Source: an uncultured Clostridia bacterium
GTDB taxonomy: Bacteria; Bacillota; Clostridia; Oscillospirales; Butyricicoccaceae
Assembly: GCA_945486175.1 (NCBI GenBank)
Contig: CALYTA010000029.1
Location: forward strand, 1 to 8,407
DNA: 8,407 nt
Direction: 5' to 3'
Of the stretch, positions 1 to 6,559 are shown one piece after another. The notes beneath the pieces are model-generated. The model saw only the letters and a list, made by a program, of their open reading frames with translations, ran no database searches and was not told the origin of the DNA. Made by a program: the position numbers and the translations under genes. Each line of letters begins with the position of its first letter. The first letter of the stretch is position 1.

Positions 1-1006
1 CGGCATGATTGTCGACGAAGAGCGCCAGAAGATGTCCAAGTCCAAGGGCAACGGCATGAGCCCGCAGGAAATCACCAAGGAATACGGTGCGGATATCCTG
101 CGTCTGTGGGTTTCCTCCGCGGATTACCGCGTCGATATGAAGATTTCCAAGAAGATGTTCAAGCAGCTGTCGCAGAATTACCTCAAGATCCGCAACACTG
201 CGCGCTACATCATGGGCAACCTGGACGGCTTCACCGTCGATCAGATGGTGCCGTATGACCAGATGCTCGAGCTGGACAAGTGGGCACTGATGAAGTGCAA
301 CGACCTTGTCCGCCGTGTGCGTGCTGCTTACGACAGCTATGAGTTCCATACCGTTACGCATGCAATCCACAACTTCTGTGTTGTTGATATGTCCAACTTC
401 TATCTGGACGTCATCAAGGATCGCCTGTACTGCGATGACGGCCTGAGCCGTCTGTCCGCACAGACTGCGATTTACCGCATTCTGGATGCGCTGGTTCGCA
501 TGATTGCGCCGATTCTCTGCTTCACTGCGGATGAAATCTGGCATGCAATGCCGCATCAGGAAGGCGACGATCTGCGCAATGTCCTGTTCAACGACATGCC
601 GTCCTATGACGAGTCGCTGGTATTTGACGAAGCGGCTATGATTAAGTGGGAAAAGATCATCGCTGTCCGCGACGATGTCAACAAGGCACTGGAGCAGGCC
701 CGCGGCGCAAAGCTGATCGGCAAGCCGCTGGAGGCAAAGGTTGTCATCACCGCGTCCGATGCAGGAAAGGAATTCCTGGACGGCTGCGGTCAGGATCTGG
801 CAAAGCTGTGCATCGTTTCCGCTGTCTCTGTTCAGAGCGGTGAAGGCGAGGGCGACGAATACGAAGCACTCGGCGGCATCAAGATTGCAGTCAGCCGCAT
901 GGAGGGCGAGAAGTGTGCCCGCTGCTGGATCTATGATCCGACGGTCGGTGAAAATGCAGAGCATCCGTGCCTGTGCGCACGCTGCGCTTCTGTAATCAGC
1001 CGATAA
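1..1006 (+). CDS. ileS: Isoleucyl-tRNA synthetase, C-terminal third (5' end outside window)
   Basis: Class I aminoacyl-tRNA synthetase that charges tRNA-Ile with isoleucine in the cytoplasm. The reading frame is open from base 2, so the first ATG at position 5 is internal, not a start. About 334 of the roughly 930 residues usual for the family are visible. The KMSKS ATP-binding loop lies at 29-43, followed by the helical anticodon-binding domain. The C-terminal zinc finger is visible as two CxxC pairs, Cys codons at 914 and 923 and at 974 and 983, which is the IleRS type and separates it from ValRS and LeuRS. It ends in TAA, followed 15 bp later by a strong terminator. Its position ahead of lspA and an RluD-type gene is the common Firmicute order. 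The upstream region, where a T-box leader might lie, is outside the window. Confidence 0.97.
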   Translation, partial: GMIVDEERQKMSKSKGNGMSPQEITKEYGADILRLWVSSADYRVDMKISKKMFKQLSQNYLKIRNTARYIMGNLDGFTVDQMVPYDQMLELDKWALMKCNDLVRRVRAAYDSYEFHTVTHAIHNFCVVDMSNFYLDVIKDRLYCDDGLSRLSAQTAIYRILDALVRMIAPILCFTADEIWHAMPHQEGDDLRNVLFNDMPSYDESLVFDEAAMIKWEKIIAVRDDVNKALEQARGAKLIGKPLEAKVVITASDAGKEFLDGCGQDLAKLCIVSAVSVQSGEGEGDEYEALGGIKIAVSRMEGEKCARCWIYDPTVGENAEHPCLCARCASVISR

Positions 1007-1021
1007 TTTTATCAGACAAGC

Positions 1022-1055
1022 TGAGGCAGGGGATGCGTCCTCTGCCTCATTTTTT
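1022..1055 (+). terminator. Intrinsic terminator after ileS
   Basis: A 12-bp stem with one G-T wobble (arms 1022-1033 and 1038-1049) closes on a TGCG tetraloop and is followed at once by six T residues (1050-1055). This is a textbook rho-independent terminator. It sits only 17 bp upstream of the lspA start, so lspA must be transcribed by read-through or from a promoter lying in the end of ileS. No good promoter was found there: a GATAAT at 1002-1007 lacks a matching -35 box. Confidence 0.9.
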
Positions 1056-1056
1056 G

Positions 1057-1064
1057 AAAGGGGG
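1057..1064 (+). promoter_or_regulatory. Ribosome binding site of lspA
   Basis: An AAAGGGGG tract lies 8 bp before the lspA ATG and is the only plausible Shine-Dalgarno sequence, so it fixes the start at 1073. The G-run sits in the loop of a possible small 5-bp hairpin (1056-1060 with 1065-1069). The hairpin is too short to call regulatory. Confidence 0.7.
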
Positions 1065-1072
1065 CTTTCCCG

Positions 1073-1546
1073 ATGACCATTTTGATGACGCTGCTGGCGG
1101 TTGTCGCCATGGTTCTGGTCGATCAGGTTGTCAAATACTGGGCTGTCACAGTGCTCGCACCGATTGGCAGCATTCCGCTGATCCCTGGCATTTTGCAGCT
1201 CACCTATGTGGAAAACCGCGGCGCGGCGTTCAGCCTGCTGGAAAACCAGACATGGCTGTTTGTATTGCTTGCGGCTGTTGTCGTGGGCGCAATTGTCTAT
1301 GCATTCCGCAAAAATCTCATACAGAACATATGGGGCAAGGCCAGCCTGCTGGTCATCTGCGCAGGCGCGGTCGGCAATGTCATTGACCGCATTGTGCACC
1401 AGTATGTCGTGGACATGATCGAGGTGCTGTTCGTCCGTTTCCCGGTGTTCAACATCGCGGATATTTATGTTACGGTCGGCGTGGCCATGTTCGCCATTTA
1501 TTACCTGTTCCAGCACAAGGATCCGGACGAAATGGAGCACAAATGA
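1073..1546 (+). CDS. lspA: Lipoprotein signal peptidase (signal peptidase II)
   Basis: Membrane aspartyl protease that removes the signal peptide from prolipoproteins after the lipobox cysteine has been diacylglyceryl-modified. The 157-residue product has the usual family length and four hydrophobic segments (about 3-28, 60-78, 90-104 and 128-146). Conserved blocks are DQxxK at residues 17-21, VENRGAAF at 46-53, GNVIDR at 101-106 and FNIAD at 126-130. Asp114 and Asp130 match the catalytic aspartate pair. It follows the ileS terminator and overlaps the next gene by 4 bp (ATGA), so the two are probably translationally coupled. A charged tail (KDPDEMEHK) ends the protein on the cytoplasmic side. 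Confidence 0.97.
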   Translation: MTILMTLLAVVAMVLVDQVVKYWAVTVLAPIGSIPLIPGILQLTYVENRGAAFSLLENQTWLFVLLAAVVVGAIVYAFRKNLIQNIWGKASLLVICAGAVGNVIDRIVHQYVVDMIEVLFVRFPVFNIADIYVTVGVAMFAIYYLFQHKDPDEMEHK

Positions 1547-2466
1547 GGCAGACGGTTCAAGTAAATGCGGCGGACGCGGGAAAGCGGCTGGACAAGCTGC
1601 TTGCGGAACAGCTGCCGGAGCTGACGCGCTCCGCGATTCAGAATCTGATGCAGGAGGGCTGTGTCACGCTGGCAGGTGCACCGCTCCGGAAAAATGCAAA
1701 GGCAGCTGCCGGTGATGAAATCTGGATCGAACTGCCGGAGCCGAAGGAAGCTGAGATTGTCCCGGAGAATATCCCGCTGGATATTATCTATGAAGACGAT
1801 GACATCATCGTGGTCAACAAGCCGCGCGGCATGGTGGTACATCCCGCACCGGGCAACTGGAGCGGCACACTGGTCAACGCGCTGATGTACCACTGTGGGG
1901 ACAGCCTTTCCGGCATCAATGGAGAGATTCGGCCGGGCATCGTCCACCGTATTGACAAGGACACAAGCGGGCTGTTGGTTGTGGCGAAGAATGACCGTGC
2001 CCATCAGTCGCTTGCGGAACAGATCAAGGAGCATTCCGCCGCGCGGCGGTATTATGCCGTGGTATACGGCGCACCGCGCGAGGACAAGGGAACGATTGAT
2101 GCGCCGATTGCGCGCCATCGAATCGACCGAAAGAAAATGGCGGTCACAGAGGGCGGGCGCGAGGCCATCACGCATTATGAGGTGCTGGAACGCTATCGCG
2201 GCTATACCTATATGACCTATTTGCTCGAAACCGGGCGTACGCACCAGATTCGCGTACACATGGCGCATATCGGGCATCCGATCATCGGTGATCCGCTGTA
2301 TGGCCCATCCAAAGACAAATGGAAGCTGGATGGACAGTGCCTGCATGCGGGACAGCTGACGCTGACCCATCCGGCAACCGGAGAACGCATGACATTTGAA
2401 GCGCCGCTTCCAGCGTATTTTACCACCGTTTTACAGAAATTGAGGAATCAATATGGGGAAATTTGA
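1543..2466 (+). CDS. rluD: RluA/RluD-family 23S rRNA pseudouridine synthase
   Basis: Converts selected uridines in rRNA to pseudouridine. The 307-residue protein has an N-terminal S4 RNA-binding domain (about residues 13-63, starting with KRLDKLL) and a RluA-type catalytic domain (about 80-300). The signature HRIDKDTSG begins at residue 135, and Asp138 is the catalytic aspartate. NKPRGMVVHP at 92-101, a second family signature, and TGRTHQIRVH further on are also present. GGAG at 1534-1537 lies 5 bp before the ATG. Its place after lspA matches the B. subtilis ylyB locus. The family is certain; the exact target uridines cannot be read from sequence, so the rluD symbol is by similarity. A long open frame on the opposite strand here is a shadow. 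Confidence 0.93.
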   Translation: MRQTVQVNAADAGKRLDKLLAEQLPELTRSAIQNLMQEGCVTLAGAPLRKNAKAAAGDEIWIELPEPKEAEIVPENIPLDIIYEDDDIIVVNKPRGMVVHPAPGNWSGTLVNALMYHCGDSLSGINGEIRPGIVHRIDKDTSGLLVVAKNDRAHQSLAEQIKEHSAARRYYAVVYGAPREDKGTIDAPIARHRIDRKKMAVTEGGREAITHYEVLERYRGYTYMTYLLETGRTHQIRVHMAHIGHPIIGDPLYGPSKDKWKLDGQCLHAGQLTLTHPATGERMTFEAPLPAYFTTVLQKLRNQYGEI

Positions 2467-3265
2467 CGGTATTTTACTTGCGTCCGATATGGACGGCACA
2501 CTGCTGAACGACCAACGGGAAATCGGCAGCGCGACCATCGAGGCGCTGAATTATTTCACACAGAACGGCGGACGCTTTGCGCTTGCGACCGGGCGCACCC
2601 GTCCTGCGACGGCGGCATACCGTCCGCTTCTGCCATGCAATGCGCCGGGCGTCTATCTGAACGGCGCAATCATCTGCGACGAGAGCTCGGAGAAAATGGT
2701 CTATATGGAGGGCCTCGATGACCGCGCAAAGGCACTGGCACATGAGGTCATGAAAGCATTCCCACATATCGGTATTGAAGTGTTCCTGCTCGACCATTCG
2801 TATGTCTGCAACATGAATGACATCACGCGCGAGCATTTTATCAATCTCGATATTCCGTATGCAGAAATCGCACTGGACGACATTCCGGAGCCGTGTGAGC
2901 AGTGGGGCAAGATCAATTTCACCGGCACGCCGGAGGAAATGGAGCCGGTGCGCGCCTTTGTCGACCCGATGAAGGAATATTTCAACCTCACGTTTTCCAC
3001 GCCGATTTTCTATGAGATGACCTGCAAGGGCGGCCACAAGGGAGACGGCGTGCGCCGTGTCGCAGAGTATATCGGCATCAAACCGGAATTGGTCTGTGCC
3101 ATCGGCGACAGCCAGAATGACCTGCCAATGCTCAAAAGTGCAGGCATTGGCTTTGCACCTGCCAATGCCCGCGATTATGTGCTGGAAATCGCCGATGTTG
3201 TCGTGCCGGACAACAACCACGACGCATTGAAGGGCGCTGTGGAATATCTGGACAGCAAATTCTGA
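2453..3265 (+). CDS. Cof-type HAD-superfamily phosphatase
   Basis: Magnesium-dependent hydrolase of the Cof/YbjI-like HAD subfamily (Hydrolase_3 type), usually acting on sugar phosphates, FMN or similar small phosphoesters. The 270-residue length is typical. Motif I is SDMDGT with nucleophile Asp12 and acid/base Asp14. Motif II is the ATGR block. Motif III is Lys196, and motif IV is GDSQND at 218-223. A type-II cap domain occupies about residues 85-185. The start is set by GAGGA at 2442-2446, 6 bp before the ATG, and the gene overlaps the synthase upstream by 14 bp, so it belongs to the same transcript. The substrate cannot be predicted: members of this family are promiscuous. Confidence 0.92.
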   Translation: MGKFDGILLASDMDGTLLNDQREIGSATIEALNYFTQNGGRFALATGRTRPATAAYRPLLPCNAPGVYLNGAIICDESSEKMVYMEGLDDRAKALAHEVMKAFPHIGIEVFLLDHSYVCNMNDITREHFINLDIPYAEIALDDIPEPCEQWGKINFTGTPEEMEPVRAFVDPMKEYFNLTFSTPIFYEMTCKGGHKGDGVRRVAEYIGIKPELVCAIGDSQNDLPMLKSAGIGFAPANARDYVLEIADVVVPDNNHDALKGAVEYLDSKF

Positions 3266-3274
3266 ATGACAGCG

Positions 3275-3311
3275 AAAAAAGCCGCGGATTGCCATGCAGT
3301 CCGCGGCTTTT
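3275..3311. terminator. Bidirectional intrinsic terminator
   Basis: A near-perfect 16-bp stem (arms 3277-3292 and 3296-3311, one wobble pair) closes on a 3-base loop. On the plus strand it ends in four T residues, stopping the lspA-HAD run. On the minus strand the A-run at 3275-3280 reads as six T residues, so it is an equally good or better terminator for transcripts coming from the right. It could therefore also end the minus-strand operon, after it has crossed the unknown gene antisense. Confidence 0.88.
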
Positions 3312-3312
3312 G

Positions 3313-3321
3313 TGATATACT
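3313..3321 (+). promoter_or_regulatory. Candidate extended -10 promoter for the 142-residue protein gene
   Basis: TG-A-TATACT forms an extended -10 element (TATACT at 3316-3321, 5 of 6 to TATAAT). The nearest -35-like box is TTGCCA at 3289-3294, inside the terminator stem, but its 21-bp spacing is too long, so the extended -10 would have to carry the promoter. The expected start near 3328 leaves a leader of about 20 bases, ending in GGAGGG (3338-3343), 6 bp before the ATG. Confidence 0.5.
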
Positions 3322-3349
3322 GATAGAAAAAAGAACCGGAGGGAATTTT

Positions 3350-3778
3350 ATGAACAGAGAGGAACAGAACCGCGTGCTGGGCGCAGTCATCAGCCTGACC
3401 TATTCGCTGTACCCGATTGAGATGACAGAGGAGAGAAATGCACTGGTACGCCGCGCGCTGGCGGCATTGGGGGAGGATTGCACGGCAGAGCAGCTCGACG
3501 CATTGCTGTTCGACCTGCACCAGTCGAAATATGACCTCAATCCGGGCTGCCAGTGCCTGTTCGGCAAGGGGTATTATCCGGATGATTTCACCGACAATTT
3601 CCGCAAGCTCGACCGACAGGATGAGACAGGAGAAGCGGCACGTGCGCTGTTTGCGGTATTGCAGACGCCGCACCCCGGCTGGGATGCGGCGCTGATGTAC
3701 AGTGCAATCCGTGCGATTTATAACACGGAATACGAGGTGGAACGTATTGAAGAAATCCGTGCCCGGCTCATTGGTTAA
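3350..3778 (+). CDS. Uncharacterised 142-residue soluble protein
   Basis: I do not recognise a family. The start at 3350 is chosen for the strong GGAGGG 6 bp upstream; an in-frame ATG at 3266 would require translating through the terminator hairpin. The product is hydrophilic, mostly helix-prone, and has no signal peptide or membrane segment. Its middle (residues 60-80) is richer in aromatics, glycine and proline, with NPGCQCLFGKGYY containing a CxC pair (Cys67, Cys69) and a GKGYYPDDF stretch. Another aromatic patch, PHPGWD, lies at 107-112, and the C-terminus is a charged helix. Codon use resembles its neighbours, so it is probably a real native gene. It appears to be a single-gene unit between a terminator and a convergent operon. 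Its stop overlaps that of the gene on the opposite strand. Confidence 0.8.
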   Translation: MNREEQNRVLGAVISLTYSLYPIEMTEERNALVRRALAALGEDCTAEQLDALLFDLHQSKYDLNPGCQCLFGKGYYPDDFTDNFRKLDRQDETGEAARALFAVLQTPHPGWDAALMYSAIRAIYNTEYEVERIEEIRARLIG

Positions 3779-4710
3779 CCGTGCAGGCGGCGGATAATGC
3801 GGAAGGCGGTTGTCTGCTCGTTGATGAGCGGGGCAGAATGGGAGAAGAACACAATGCCGTCGCACGGTGCATAGATGTGCTGCATGACATAGCCCTCAAG
3901 CGGATGCGTGATCTGTGCCAGCTCATCTCCATAGGAGACCTCATCGCCCGGATGCCTGATGCGCGTGAAAATGCCGCCGCACGGGGACTGTACGGAGCGA
4001 AGCTCCTCGTCCTGGATGATGGATGCGATGTAACCGCTGTGGCAGTGGTATTTCAGGATGCCCATGCGGGAGAGGAAGCGGAGGACAGAGACAATTGCCG
4101 TGCGTGCGGATTCCTGATCGATGTGGTCGGTCTCCTTGGTGTAGATCGAGAAGGCATTCGTGTCCCAGATCTGCCAGTTGTAGTTGAGTGTACCGGTATC
4201 ATACGGGCGCGGCTTGCGCACGAGTACATATGGCAGACCGAACAGGTTTGCAAGTGAGGTGGACTGGAAACCGGTGTCCATCATGCGCACATGTGGGATG
4301 AAATCGCCCGGCATGTAGAACGAAGCGAACTGAATGCCATAACGGTAGCCCTGCACCTTTTCAAAAATACCGGCGGCAATGCGCTGTGTCGTCTCGCCGC
4401 GGTCATAGCCCGGATACATGCGATTGATGTCCGAATTGTCCATCGCCCAGAACCGCTTGCCGATATTCATCGAATAGTGGTTGACTGACGGAACGACAAG
4501 GATTTCATTGCCCTTGACCAGCATGCCGCGCTTTTCAAACTGTTCGAGCGTGTGCACGAGCTGTGCGCAGATGTACAGCTGCTGTACCTCATTGCCGCGC
4601 ATCGCGCCCATAATGCAGACGGATTTTTCACCGCGCCCGAACCGATAGCCGGTGACATTGAGCGTATCACGGTAGGGCGAGGGCAGTGTAAACAGCGTTT
4701 CCTTAGTCAT
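3775..4710 (-). CDS. Aspartoacylase/succinylglutamate desuccinylase-like protein with degenerate zinc site
   Basis: 311-residue member of the AstE/AspA family (M14-like carboxypeptidase fold plus C-terminal barrel). The start at 4710 is set by GAGGAGG (4720-4726), 9 bp upstream; the ORF opens earlier but inside the neighbouring gene. The HxxE zinc motif of the family is replaced by RGNE: Arg38 stands where His is expected, and Glu41 is kept. The third ligand, in the usual DIHAS block, falls in IQFAS, giving Phe128 (or Ala129, depending on a one-residue gap). The substrate-side motif DINRMYPG (94-101) is intact. The catalytic Glu position falls near Lys-Glu in SIYTKE and is unclear. It is therefore probably inactive as a classical zinc hydrolase, or uses a different site. 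It overlaps the intact paralogue upstream by 8 bp, suggesting coupled translation and perhaps a heteromer. A role as a regulatory or substrate-binding partner is inference. Confidence 0.87.
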   Translation of the reverse strand: MTKETLFTLPSPYRDTLNVTGYRFGRGEKSVCIMGAMRGNEVQQLYICAQLVHTLEQFEKRGMLVKGNEILVVPSVNHYSMNIGKRFWAMDNSDINRMYPGYDRGETTQRIAAGIFEKVQGYRYGIQFASFYMPGDFIPHVRMMDTGFQSTSLANLFGLPYVLVRKPRPYDTGTLNYNWQIWDTNAFSIYTKETDHIDQESARTAIVSVLRFLSRMGILKYHCHSGYIASIIQDEELRSVQSPCGGIFTRIRHPGDEVSYGDELAQITHPLEGYVMQHIYAPCDGIVFFSHSAPLINEQTTAFRIIRRLHG

Positions 4711-5659
4711 TTTCGGCATCCTCCTCACAATCCTCCAGTACGCGTGCAATCAGCGAACCGGAATATACAACCGGGTATTCACGCAGCGTGAATACGCGAC
4801 CAGTGACATCTGCCTGCACGGCGTGCAGAATTTCTCCGGTTGTGGGGGTGACAATATCGCCCAGATGGTCGCCTTTTTTTACGCGCTGCCAGTGCTCGAC
4901 AGACGGGACAAAAATGCCGGACGCTTCGGCATTGACAAAGCTGACATGCCCGTCGCGCGAGACAATCGGATCGCGGACCTCCGGCGCTTCACCCTTCCAG
5001 ATGCCCAGCTCGCACATCAGGCGGAAAATGCCGTCTACAAGCTGCATGCAGTATTCCTTTGTGATGCGCATGCCGACGCCCATTTCCACGACAAGGCACG
5101 GCACACCGGTCTTATTTAAACTGTGCGCCAGCGTCGCTTCCAGAACGGTTGCTGAGGCATGTACCCAGACGAAATCTGTATTGAGCAGCTTGGCATATGG
5201 CAGCTGATTGTCCGAAGTTGTCTCATTGACGCGCACCTGCGGCGTCTCGCGCAGAAAAATATTGGAAGCATGGATATCAACTGCCATGTCCGCACCGCTC
5301 ATATCGTTCATAATCTGCGCCGCGACATATTCTGCCGTGGCGCTTGTGTTTGAGCCGGGGAAAATGCGGTTCATATCCAGATCGAACATCGGGATGCCGC
5401 GCGTGATCGAGTCGATGCCGAGCGGGTTGAGTGCCGGGTAGATATCGACAATGCCGTCGAGCAGTTCCATGTGTTCATTGATGCGGCGCGCGACCTCATA
5501 GCAGACATATTGTCCTTCCAGCTCGTCGCCGTGTGTGCCGGTGACAATACAGATGCGCTTGCTGTCCGGACGGGCACCGGCTTCGGGTTCCATGCGGTTC
5601 TTGATAATTTTCCATCGCTCATCGACCGGCAGGCCGACGGACACAACTTCTTGTATCAT
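4703..5659 (-). CDS. Aspartoacylase/succinylglutamate desuccinylase-family zinc hydrolase
   Basis: 318-residue zinc-dependent amidohydrolase of the AstE/AspA family. Known members cleave the amide of N-acyl amino acids such as N-acetylaspartate or N-succinylglutamate. All expected residues are visible: GTHGDE gives zinc ligands His43 and Glu46; DLDMNRIFPG (93-102) holds the Asn-Arg substrate pair (97-98); DIHAS gives the third ligand His130; VVEMG gives the likely catalytic Glu192. A C-terminal lipoyl-like barrel (about 235-310) is present, as in AstE-type proteins. The start at 5659 is chosen because GGAGGG (5667-5672) lies 7 bp upstream; an in-frame ATG 15 bp earlier overlaps that site. No arginine-succinyltransferase pathway genes are nearby, so AstE itself is unlikely. 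The neighbouring ATP-grasp trio suggests the substrate is an acylated or amide-linked peptide product. The protein has no signal peptide, so it acts in the cytoplasm. Confidence 0.92.
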   Translation of the reverse strand: MIQEVVSVGLPVDERWKIIKNRMEPEAGARPDSKRICIVTGTHGDELEGQYVCYEVARRINEHMELLDGIVDIYPALNPLGIDSITRGIPMFDLDMNRIFPGSNTSATAEYVAAQIMNDMSGADMAVDIHASNIFLRETPQVRVNETTSDNQLPYAKLLNTDFVWVHASATVLEATLAHSLNKTGVPCLVVEMGVGMRITKEYCMQLVDGIFRLMCELGIWKGEAPEVRDPIVSRDGHVSFVNAEASGIFVPSVEHWQRVKKGDHLGDIVTPTTGEILHAVQADVTGRVFTLREYPVVYSGSLIARVLEDCEEDAEND

Positions 5660-5678
5660 GAATATTCCCTCCATAACG

Positions 5679-5719
5679 CCACAATAACCGGCAGGGATAC
5701 TCCTTGTCGGTCAGTGTGG
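5679..5719 (-). promoter_or_regulatory. Leader hairpin before the amidohydrolase pair
   Basis: Arms 5719-5708 and 5690-5679 pair over 12 positions, with one C-T mismatch and one G-T wobble, around a 17-base loop. The wobble is a pair only in minus-strand RNA (it would be A-C on the other strand), which favours a function in this transcript. The stem ends 6 bases before the GGAGGG ribosome site. No T-run follows, so it is not an intrinsic terminator. It may affect mRNA stability or translation initiation, or be a DNA operator; no known riboswitch was recognised. Confidence 0.5.
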
Positions 5720-5730
5720 TATATTTTTTA

Positions 5731-5736
5731 ATTATA
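5731..5736 (-). promoter_or_regulatory. Possible -10 box for the amidohydrolase pair
   Basis: A perfect TATAAT reads on the minus strand within an AT-rich island (about 5718-5760) between GC-rich genes, roughly 70 bases before the start codon. No convincing -35 hexamer lies at 16-18 bp, so this is a weak call. It would give the two amidohydrolase-like genes a promoter separate from the upstream trio. Confidence 0.3.
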
Positions 5737-5741
5737 TACAG

Positions 5742-5760
5742 ATATGTAAGAATTACATAT
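5742..5760. repeat. Perfect 8-bp inverted repeat at the transglutaminase stop codon
   Basis: ATATGTAA and its exact reverse complement TTACATAT are separated by three bases. The right arm contains the stop codon of the transglutaminase-like gene. The stem is AT-rich and lacks a following T-run on the minus strand, so it is a poor terminator. Its place directly upstream of the possible TATAAT box would suit a repressor operator, but this is inference only. Confidence 0.4.
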
Positions 5761-6544
5761 CACGCACGGTCACGGTTACGTCCTGCTTCTGGGAAACGGT
5801 GCAGGGAGCATAGCCCGGCGTGCGAAAAAAGCCCTTGTCGAGAATGCAGTCGTTGTAATCGCGTCCGGTCGTCAGGCAGATATAGCCGCTGTCAATCATG
5901 CAGTCGTTGGTCGGATCAAGCCCGCACCAGCGGCGCCCGTCGAAAATCTCGACCCAGGCATGTGTCTCGCCTTCACCGAACAGATAACCGACTACATAGC
6001 GTGCCGGAATGCCGTCCCGGCGGCACAGGGAGAGCATGATGTGCGTGAAATCCTGGCAGACACCTTTTTCCAGTGCAGCGGCCTCCTCTGCGGTTGTGCG
6101 GACATTCGTGACACCCTTTTCATAGGTCATGGCGTTGTGCAGCAGATGCATCCACTGCTGTGCGCGCTCCACCGGCTCTTCGCCGCTGATGCACGCACCG
6201 GTATACAGTGCTTCAATTGCCGCACCCGGGCGTGTCAGCTCGGATGGATAGCGGTAAATCGGATGCAGGGGGCCATCGATATATGGTGTTTCCCTCACCC
6301 AGGCAATGCCGGATACCGAGTAGGAAAAGGAAGTGTGCTCACTGTAGCAGTCGCCGATGTACATGGTTGTGCCCCATTCATCTGTGACGTTAGCCAGATG
6401 CTCGGCAGGCGCAATTTCTTTGTGGAGGTCACAGATAATCTGGCGGCTGTCTGTACGGGGGACGAGCCGCAGGGAAAAGCTGTGCGAAATGACAGGCGTG
6501 TCAAATTCCAGCTTTTTGCAGTGCGTGAAGTTCAGCTTTCTCAT
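5753..6544 (-). CDS. Transglutaminase-like cysteine protease with bacterial N-terminal domain
   Basis: 263-residue protein of the bacterial transglutaminase-like family, whose members are papain-fold enzymes that usually hydrolyse or transfer amide bonds. The N-terminal half (about 1-110) is the beta-rich Bact_transglu_N type region. The catalytic triad is clear: Cys163 in GVCQDFTH, His195 in THAWVEIF and Asp210 in LDPTND. The start at 6544 is set by AAAAGGAG (6551-6558), 6 bp upstream; an ATG two codons earlier touches the ribosome site. No signal peptide is visible, so it is cytoplasmic. It follows the alpha-E gene with a 15-bp gap and belongs to the same operon. The ATP-grasp, alpha-E and transglutaminase combination is a recurrent bacterial gene set. 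Whether it cleaves the product of the ATP-grasp enzyme or processes a protein is unknown. Confidence 0.93.
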   Translation of the reverse strand: MRKLNFTHCKKLEFDTPVISHSFSLRLVPRTDSRQIICDLHKEIAPAEHLANVTDEWGTTMYIGDCYSEHTSFSYSVSGIAWVRETPYIDGPLHPIYRYPSELTRPGAAIEALYTGACISGEEPVERAQQWMHLLHNAMTYEKGVTNVRTTAEEAAALEKGVCQDFTHIMLSLCRRDGIPARYVVGYLFGEGETHAWVEIFDGRRWCGLDPTNDCMIDSGYICLTTGRDYNDCILDKGFFRTPGYAPCTVSQKQDVTVTVRDM

Positions 6545-6559
6545 ACGCATCTCCTTTTG

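Noticed and set aside
1501..2370. 289-codon minus-strand open frame opposite the pseudouridine synthase
   Set aside because: It lies fully under a gene with intact S4 and catalytic motifs; its sequence resembles no family and has no operon context.
3266..3349. In-frame upstream ATG that would extend the 142-residue protein by 28 residues
   Set aside because: The extension would be encoded by the terminator hairpin and the promoter, and it lacks a ribosome site, whereas the ATG at 3350 has an ideal one.
2474..3865. 463-codon open frame on the minus strand opposite the HAD and unknown genes
   Set aside because: It spans two genes with clear plus-strand signals and a terminator, shows no recognisable domain, and is explained by GC-rich codon use on the coding strand.
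4874..4880. Seven-T run (A AAA AAA on the minus strand) in the intact amidohydrolase gene, a possible slippery site
   Set aside because: The frame reads on through the full C-terminal barrel, so no frameshift is needed. No stimulatory structure was seen and a slipped product would merely be truncated.
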